From Welwitschia mirabilis (taxonomy: Eukaryota; Gnetophyta; Gnetopsida; Welwitschiales): DNA of 46,206 nucleotides. Positions within the stretch are counted from its first letter, which is position 1. Every line of letters begins with the position of its first letter. The notes under the pieces are model-generated. The model was not told the origin of the DNA. It saw nothing but the letters and a program-made list of their open reading frames with translations, and made no database searches. Below, in pieces: positions 45,051 to 46,206 of the stretch. The stretch spans positions 144,129,694-144,175,899 of the forward strand of contig JBOZIK010000001.1 in NCBI GenBank assembly GCA_051453625.1. Reading direction: 5' to 3'. A program made the translations under genes and the position numbers.

Positions 45051-46206
45051 TGTTGTAGCATGTATTTATGCAAATGTTACATTCTTAGTCAAATCTTGTC
45101 AATCATAAATATATGCACAAACACAACACATTAATATAGATGGGAGTGGGCCTAAATATCATAATCCGTCGAAGGCACTAGGATCGAAGCTAGAAAATTA
45201 CTTTTTATGAAGTAAAGGTTCGAAAATAAAAATCAACAATACAAGAAAAGTAAACACACAATGCAAGTGCAAATGCAAACTATCCTAACTGCAATATCTA
45301 TCTAACTACCAAATCTCTATCACTAAGATGGACCTTGCGTTAGATCAATCAAAGATTTTGTCATTAATCAAAATCAACCTAAGCTATCAAGTGCATTAGA
45401 TAGAATATGAAAACATGTAATAATTTAATCTATGAAATATAAAATGCAATAAAAGATCCTAAACTAATGATTTCAACCTCAACAAAGATTTCCCTCATGA
45501 TCTATATCACAAGTGAAGCTGTCACAGAATTAAAAGCAACATAAGCCATAAGGAAGATGCACATAAATATGAATAAAACTAAAAGAATATTTATATTAAA
45601 AGTTGAATCAACATCCTGTTATAAAGCAATAGCACTCAATAAAGGAGACATAGTCCAACACTAAGGAAGACCCCCTATTTTCAACTATAAGATGGACGTC
45701 TGACCCTTCGATATCCTATCATGAGAATTTCCCATGTAAATAAAGATGATTAAAGTTAAGAGTGAAGGTGATATTTATTAATAAGAACATACTCAAAAAT
45801 GGCAAATCTAACCAATGCAACTAAAACTCTAACAATGAATAGAAAGTGCATAACACATTGCATAAGTTAGGTAAAGTTTGATACATTGACTAAAATTAGG
45901 CTATTACGTATCATCTGGACCATAGTGGGAATGATGCCATATCAATATATAACCTTCATGTCAGTCCAATTAGCATCCTAGCAACATGCAAGTGTTGTCA
46001 TCTTAGTATGTTGTCTAGACGATAGAAGGGACACCATACTTCTTGAAGTTCTTTATCAACTGAATTTGGATTTAAAGCTTAATAGTTTCAACTTAAAATG
46101 TGAGATATCAGAATTAATCCAAAATGCTTTCAAAAGTATTGGTATTTGTGCATTTCCATGATTTTCTCCTTGACTCTCAATAATTATCATTTTATACTTA
46201 AACTTA
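45051..46206 (-). repeat. Second copy of the Athila-like LTR (cut by window edge)
   Basis: Starts TGTTGTAGCA and aligns with 2694 onward in the same orientation (shared CACAACACATTA, ATAGATGGGAGT, CCTATCAT(A/G)AGAATTT blocks). About 80 more bases would be expected beyond the window end. Because nothing resembling a primer-binding site lies to its left, it would be the 3' LTR of a minus-strand element extending right, or a solo LTR. Confidence 0.75.

Noticed and set aside
1-46206. CRISPR arrays, bacterial operons, phage or plasmid origins, integrons
   Set aside because: No spaced identical repeats of CRISPR type, no bacterial ribosome-binding sites or operon layout; all identifiable relics are plant retroelements.

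Overview
The window looks like a repeat-dense intergenic stretch of a flowering-plant nuclear genome, very A+T-rich (about 70% or more by eye). I recognise no intact host protein-coding gene, rRNA, tRNA or CRISPR array. What can be recognised is a layered set of decayed retroelements: Ty3/gypsy of the Athila/Tat kind, a second gypsy family, Ty1/copia, a plant L1-type LINE with a DUF4283-like ORF1, and SINEs. The families point to an angiosperm, probably a dicot; I cannot name the species. Every coding relic carries stop codons or frameshifts.

Layout. 1-3788: 5' part of a minus-strand Athila/Tat-like gypsy element (gag relic, leader, primer-binding site, 1095-bp LTR); its pol lies off the left edge. 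3789-8483: A+T-rich DNA with a possible copia gag scrap, degenerate tandem repeats near 5560-5712 and an unexplained higher-GC island at 6424-7036. 8484-10419: a complete but tiny (about 1.93 kb) minus-strand copia element with two LTRs, a primer-binding site and a gag relic only, flanked by GAAT on both sides. 10420-17250: A+T-rich filler with an isolated primer-binding-site-like sequence and a tRNA-like SINE head. 17250-31600: a plus-strand L1 LINE, split inside its reverse transcriptase by an 8.16-kb minus-strand gypsy element (20879-29036) that has LTRs, gag and protease but no recognisable reverse transcriptase, RNase H or integrase. 31600-40054: mostly unexplained A+T-rich DNA with a G-rich tract, two TATA-like sites, a 540-N gap and a SINE head. 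40055-43264: a probable non-autonomous minus-strand LTR element with a non-coding interior, whose left LTR was hit by a SINE with a 16-bp target duplication. 43265-45050: non-coding with about 80-bp repeats and a third SINE head. 45051-46206: a second copy of the Athila-like LTR, cut by the window edge.

Together the elements give a relative history: LINE first, then a gypsy insertion into it; an LTR element first, then a SINE into it. The two gag-bearing elements without pol (copia at 8488, gypsy at 20879) and the non-coding element at 40055 would all have depended on enzymes supplied by autonomous relatives.

There are five N gaps (100, 100, 69, 540 and 115 bases). The two 100-N gaps are each flanked by an exact duplication of 36 or 31 bases, so they are probably unmerged contig ends rather than missing DNA.
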